A stretch of 9,636 bases of DNA from JADHUC01 sp964617665 (GTDB taxonomy: Bacteria; Planctomycetota; Planctomycetia; Pirellulales; Pirellulaceae), in NCBI GenBank assembly GCA_964617665.1, contig CAZUAH010000527.1:1-9636 (forward strand), read 5' to 3'. Position numbers and translations under genes: made by a program. The notes under the pieces are model-generated. The model was not told the DNA's origin. It saw nothing but the letters and a program-made list of their open reading frames with translations, and did not search any database. Below are positions 6,777 to 9,636 of the stretch, piece after piece (positions within the stretch are counted from its first letter, which is position 1; every line of letters begins with the position of its first letter).

Positions 6777-8180
6777 ATGAAACTTCGACACGTACTGAAA
6801 GCACTGACCCTCAGTTTGATCGGAATGCCCTCCATCGTCTTGGCGGAAGAGAAACCGAACATCGTCATCATTCTCACGGATGATCAGGGCTATGCCGATG
6901 TCAGCTACAATCCGCACTCCCCGCCAGAAGTCAGTACACCAAATATCGATTCCCTCGCACATTCGTCCATCATCTGTACTCAGGGCTATACCAGTGGACA
7001 CGTGTGTTCGCCGACTCGTGCAGGACTCATGACAGGTCGGTATCAGCAACGATTTGGAATCTATACAGCAGGGGAGGGAGGCTCAGGCGTTCCGCTTGAT
7101 GAAGTGTTCATTCCTCAGCGACTGGGGCCAGCCGGTTACATCTCTGGTGCATTGGGTAAGTGGCATCTCGGACTCACTGAAGAATACCACGCCATGAATC
7201 GAGGGTTCGATGAGTTCTATGGCTTCATGGGACGCGGGGCACATCCCTACTTTGACCACTCAGATATGGATCACCCCATTTATCGTGGCCTCAAGCCCAT
7301 CAAAGAAGAAGGCTACCTCACCACTCGAATCACTGAGGAAGCGGTCGATTTTATCAGCCGCCACAAGGAGGATCCTTTCTTTCTCTATGTCGCCTATAAC
7401 GCAGTGCATGCCCCACCGGAGGCGCCCGAAGAAGACATCAAGAAAGTTACCGGTGATGAAACACGCGACATCCTGATGGCCATGATCAAGCACCTCGACA
7501 TGGGAGTCGGGGAGATTGTAAACTCGCTGAAGAAGCACGACGTTTTTGACAATACTCTGCTGATCTTTCTCACGGACAATGGCGGCAGCGGCGCCATGCA
7601 CGCCAACAATGCACCGCTTCGCGGCTTCAAGCAGATGGACTACGAAGGCGGCATTCATGTCCCGTTCATTGTGTCCTGGCCGGCTCAACTGGAAGGCGGG
7701 AAAAAGTGCGACGTTCCCATGTGGTCGACGGATCTGTTTGCGACGGCTCTCGACGCTGCCGGGCTTCCCATGCCAAAGGACAAACCTCTGGACGGTAAGA
7801 GCATCCTGCCCGCCCTCAAAGGTGAAACCGATAAACTCCACGACGAATTGTACTGGAGTTCTGCGGGTGCCAATGGAAAGTGGGCGATTCGTTCCGGGAA
7901 TTGGAAATTGGTCGCAGAGAAAGATCGTATGGAACTCTTCGATCTCGAAAATGATCTCAGCGAAACCACTGACCTTAAGGCAAAACACCCGAAAGTGGTT
8001 TCCGAACTCACGGACAAGTACAACGCATGGCTCGACCAAATGGCGGACCCGGTAAGCAAGCAGGAAAAACGCTGGAATCCTGATTCGCGCGCACCAGCCA
8101 AAAAAATGTCGAAAGAAGAAAAGAAAGCAGCACGCGAAAAGGCGAAAGCAGCACGTATCAAAGCACGCGAAGCAAAGTAG
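6777..8180 (+). CDS. Secreted sulfatase (S1, arylsulfatase A / GALNS-like)
   Basis: 467 residues with a clear signal peptide (MKLRHVLKALTLSL to VLA, cut near residue 23). The formylglycine signature is C77-S-P-T-R81 in VCSPTRAGLMTGRYQQRFG. Metal and sulfate ligands are visible as D35-D36 (LTDDQGYAD), K128 and H130 (GKWHLG), H211 (NAVHAPP), D267-N268 (LTDNGG) and K285 (LRGFKQMDYEGG). The set is complete, so the enzyme should be active once Cys77 is matured by an enzyme encoded elsewhere. The sequence style is that of N-acetylgalactosamine-6-sulfatase and arylsulfatase A relatives, but the substrate cannot be fixed. From about residue 440 a Lys/Ala-rich tail (KKMSKEEKKAAREKAKAAR onward) extends past the fold. 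The gene follows FecR by 32 bases with no terminator between, so it is likely co-transcribed with the sigma/anti-sigma pair and may be self-regulated through it. Confidence 0.94.
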   Translation: MKLRHVLKALTLSLIGMPSIVLAEEKPNIVIILTDDQGYADVSYNPHSPPEVSTPNIDSLAHSSIICTQGYTSGHVCSPTRAGLMTGRYQQRFGIYTAGEGGSGVPLDEVFIPQRLGPAGYISGALGKWHLGLTEEYHAMNRGFDEFYGFMGRGAHPYFDHSDMDHPIYRGLKPIKEEGYLTTRITEEAVDFISRHKEDPFFLYVAYNAVHAPPEAPEEDIKKVTGDETRDILMAMIKHLDMGVGEIVNSLKKHDVFDNTLLIFLTDNGGSGAMHANNAPLRGFKQMDYEGGIHVPFIVSWPAQLEGGKKCDVPMWSTDLFATALDAAGLPMPKDKPLDGKSILPALKGETDKLHDELYWSSAGANGKWAIRSGNWKLVAEKDRMELFDLENDLSETTDLKAKHPKVVSELTDKYNAWLDQMADPVSKQEKRWNPDSRAPAKKMSKEEKKAAREKAKAARIKAREAK

Positions 8181-8209
8181 AGAAGACAAACCCCAGAATC
8201 ACCCAAATG

Positions 8210-8226
8210 GCCCGCTGAGTGCGGGC
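8210..8226 (+). other. Short perfect hairpin after the second sulfatase
   Basis: GCCCGC / GCGGGC (6 base pairs, loop TGAGT) stands 29 bases after the sulfatase stop. Its form is that of an intrinsic terminator stem, but no T run follows. It may be a 3' end stabiliser, a factor-dependent stop, or a terminator that lost its T tract. Confidence 0.5.
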
Positions 8227-8248
8227 TGCATCTGCTCGTTGGCTTTCC

Positions 8249-8299
8249 GTAGCCACGCTCGCCAGAGCGTGGGATCTTCCGTCTGGCGACGGCAGCTAC
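8249..8299 (+). repeat. Imperfect palindromic intergenic element with two alternative hairpins
   Basis: The outer arms 8249-8266 (GTAGCCACGCTCGCCAGA) and 8282-8299 (TCTGGCGACGGCAGCTAC) are complementary at 14 of 18 positions around a 15-base loop. Inside, CCACGCTC (8253-8260) and GAGCGTGG (8265-8272) form a perfect eight-pair hairpin with loop GCCA. The two structures use overlapping bases and exclude each other. GTAGCC recurs at 8314-8319. The form suggests a repetitive extragenic palindrome; I believe similar 'GTAGCCACGCTCGCC' text is scattered in PVC-group genomes, but this is from memory. The rest of the 8181-8392 gap shows no gene and no convincing promoter. Confidence 0.6.
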
Positions 8300-8392
8300 A
8301 GTCTGCTGGTTTCGTAGCCTCCCAATAAGCGAACGCCGCGTCTTTGTGCAGAACGCGATTCATAACACACTGTGATATTTGAAAAGCTCACC

Positions 8393-9636
8393 ATGAAAAC
8401 CTATCTTTCATTTTCGATCTTCTGTTTGTCCGCAATGGTTGCCACAGCCGCTCGCGGAGAGCGTCCTAACATCATCATGTTTCTGATCGACGATCAGAAC
8501 CCGTCGAGCATCACCGCCTTTGGGGGCGATACCTACACTCCCCATCTCGATCGCATGGCAGCCGAAGGAATGAAGTTCACTCGCGCCTACGTCAGCAGCT
8601 CGGTTTGTACTCCATCTCGATACAGCTTCCTGACCGGTCGGTTTGCGGGTAACTCGCATAGCAAACTTTACGCCGAAGCGGTCGGCGGCAAAGAGAATCA
8701 GGGGCTTCCCAATTTCAATGTCGCACTGGAACGCGACAGGATGAACGTCGGAAATGTTCTTCGTGAAGCCGGTTATACCACCGGGTTCGTTGGGAAATTC
8801 CACCTCACTTCCAGTCTGGATTTTCCGGAGTTCTACAAACGCAAAGACGGATGGATCGACATTCCCAAAGACGCGAGTCCGGGACCTGAAACATCGGCTC
8901 AGTTCAAACACAACGAACTCTGGATGCGACGTTACCTCAAAACGCTGGGCTTTTCCTGGGCGAAGAACGTCTACCCGGAAAACTTGCATTCTCCCTATTC
9001 GATGCACAACCCAGAGTGGACGACGGTGGCAGCTCTGGAATTCATTGAAGAGAACAAGGACGGCCCCTTTTACCTTCATCTTTGCAGCACTCTGCTGCAC
9101 GGGCCGGATCGGTCCTGGCGGAACTCCATGGATCACCCGCTCGTAACCGGCGTGGGGGAAGTTGAAAGTCTTCCGGAGGTCATGACACCGCGTGAAGAAC
9201 TGCTCAAAACAATCACTGAGAAAGGTTTCGATCCCGACAGCCACGTGGCTGGTGAAGCGTGGATCGACGATTCGCTCGGGGCGATTCTCCGGAAGCTTAA
9301 GGAACTCGGAATCGATGACAATACGTTGGTGGTATTCGCGCCAGATCACGGTCGCGATGGCAAAGCATCCGTCTTTTCACACGGTGGTTGTCAAGTGCCC
9401 ATGATCATGCGTTGGCCAAAGGGAATCGCCGCAGGTCAGGTATGCGAAGAACTCGTTCAGAACATCGACCTCGTCCCCACTTTCTTTGAACTGGGTGAAG
9501 CGGAGAAACCGGAATCTTACCGAGTCGATGGACAGAGCCTCGCCCCGCTTTTCGAAAACGGAAAAGCCAAAGATTGGCGGGATCATCTTTATCTCGAAAT
9601 GGGAGCAGCGCGGGCAACGGTCACGAAAGATTGGTC
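8393..9636 (+). CDS. Secreted sulfatase (S1), 3' end beyond the window
   Basis: The frame runs from the ATG at 8393 off the right edge with no stop (414 codons visible). A signal peptide is plain (MKTYLSFSIFCLSAMVATAA, cut near residue 20-22). The formylglycine signature is C72-T-P-S-R76 in SVCTPSRYSFLTGRF. Ligands are visible as D33-D34 (LIDDQNPSS), K135 and H137 in GKFHL (GKWHL is usual), H236 (TLLHGPD) and D318-H319 (PDHGRDGK). The segment KASVFSHGGCQVPMIMRWP corresponds to the late active-site loop. An insertion-like region (about 145-205) between GKFHL and the first conserved helix has no match I recognise and may shape specificity. It belongs to a different subgroup from the two upstream sulfatases. 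Upstream Shine-Dalgarno bases are weak. It may share the upstream transcript or have its own promoter in the 212-base gap. Confidence 0.93.
   Translation, partial: MKTYLSFSIFCLSAMVATAARGERPNIIMFLIDDQNPSSITAFGGDTYTPHLDRMAAEGMKFTRAYVSSSVCTPSRYSFLTGRFAGNSHSKLYAEAVGGKENQGLPNFNVALERDRMNVGNVLREAGYTTGFVGKFHLTSSLDFPEFYKRKDGWIDIPKDASPGPETSAQFKHNELWMRRYLKTLGFSWAKNVYPENLHSPYSMHNPEWTTVAALEFIEENKDGPFYLHLCSTLLHGPDRSWRNSMDHPLVTGVGEVESLPEVMTPREELLKTITEKGFDPDSHVAGEAWIDDSLGAILRKLKELGIDDNTLVVFAPDHGRDGKASVFSHGGCQVPMIMRWPKGIAAGQVCEELVQNIDLVPTFFELGEAEKPESYRVDGQSLAPLFENGKAKDWRDHLYLEMGAARATVTKDW

Noticed and set aside
7260..8189. Long minus-strand open frame (309 aa) opposite the second sulfatase
   Set aside because: Its Phe/Cys-rich start is the reverse of the Lys-rich sulfatase tail; no motif or ribosome site supports it.
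8408..9349. Long minus-strand open frame (313 aa) opposite the third sulfatase
   Set aside because: The + strand here encodes a full set of sulfatase motifs with a signal peptide; the reverse frame shows no recognisable domain and is a shadow.

Overview
The window reads as chromosomal DNA from a polysaccharide-degrading bacterium of the Planctomycetota/Verrucomicrobiota/Lentisphaerota/Kiritimatiellota group. The basis is its gene content: three different secreted formylglycine sulfatases, an ECF sigma factor of the Rhodopirellula/Verrucomicrobium type, a FecR anti-sigma factor fused to a LamG (concanavalin-like) domain, and a secreted beta-propeller protein of a kind I associate with these phyla. 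The phylum is inferred; no rRNA or tRNA is present. All supported genes lie on the + strand.

Left part (1-4342): the 3' end of a large NHL-like beta-propeller gene (2-1474) ends in tandem stops. A decayed LamG C-terminus follows at once (1476-1755), broken at a run of seven G. Twelve bases after its stop begins a secreted serine hydrolase of the beta-lactamase/penicillin-binding family (1767-2870). This overlaps by four bases a heparan-N-sulfatase-like sulfatase (2867-4342), so those two genes are translationally coupled.

Middle (4343-4678): a short, possibly broken reading frame, then a hairpin plus six T that looks like an intrinsic terminator (4552-4577), then a 25-base-pitch tandem repeat that runs into the next gene's start codon.

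Right part (4679-9636): an ECF sigma factor (4679-5209) overlaps by four bases a FecR-LamG membrane anti-sigma factor (5206-6744), with a second sulfatase (6777-8180) 32 bases further on. A 212-base gap holds two hairpin elements, and then a third sulfatase starts (8393) and runs off the right edge.

Working model (inference): the FecR-LamG protein senses a glycan outside the cytoplasmic membrane and releases the sigma factor, which drives expression of the adjacent sulfatases. These remove sulfate esters from an extracellular or periplasmic polysaccharide. The left part has a parallel order, LamG remnant - serine hydrolase - sulfatase, and may be a paralogous module that lost its regulatory half. 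The genes belong to known families. The less ordinary signals are the broken LamG gene with its G7 tract, the duplicated initiation region of the sigma gene, and the dual-hairpin intergenic element. I see no CRISPR array, transposase, tRNA or rRNA.
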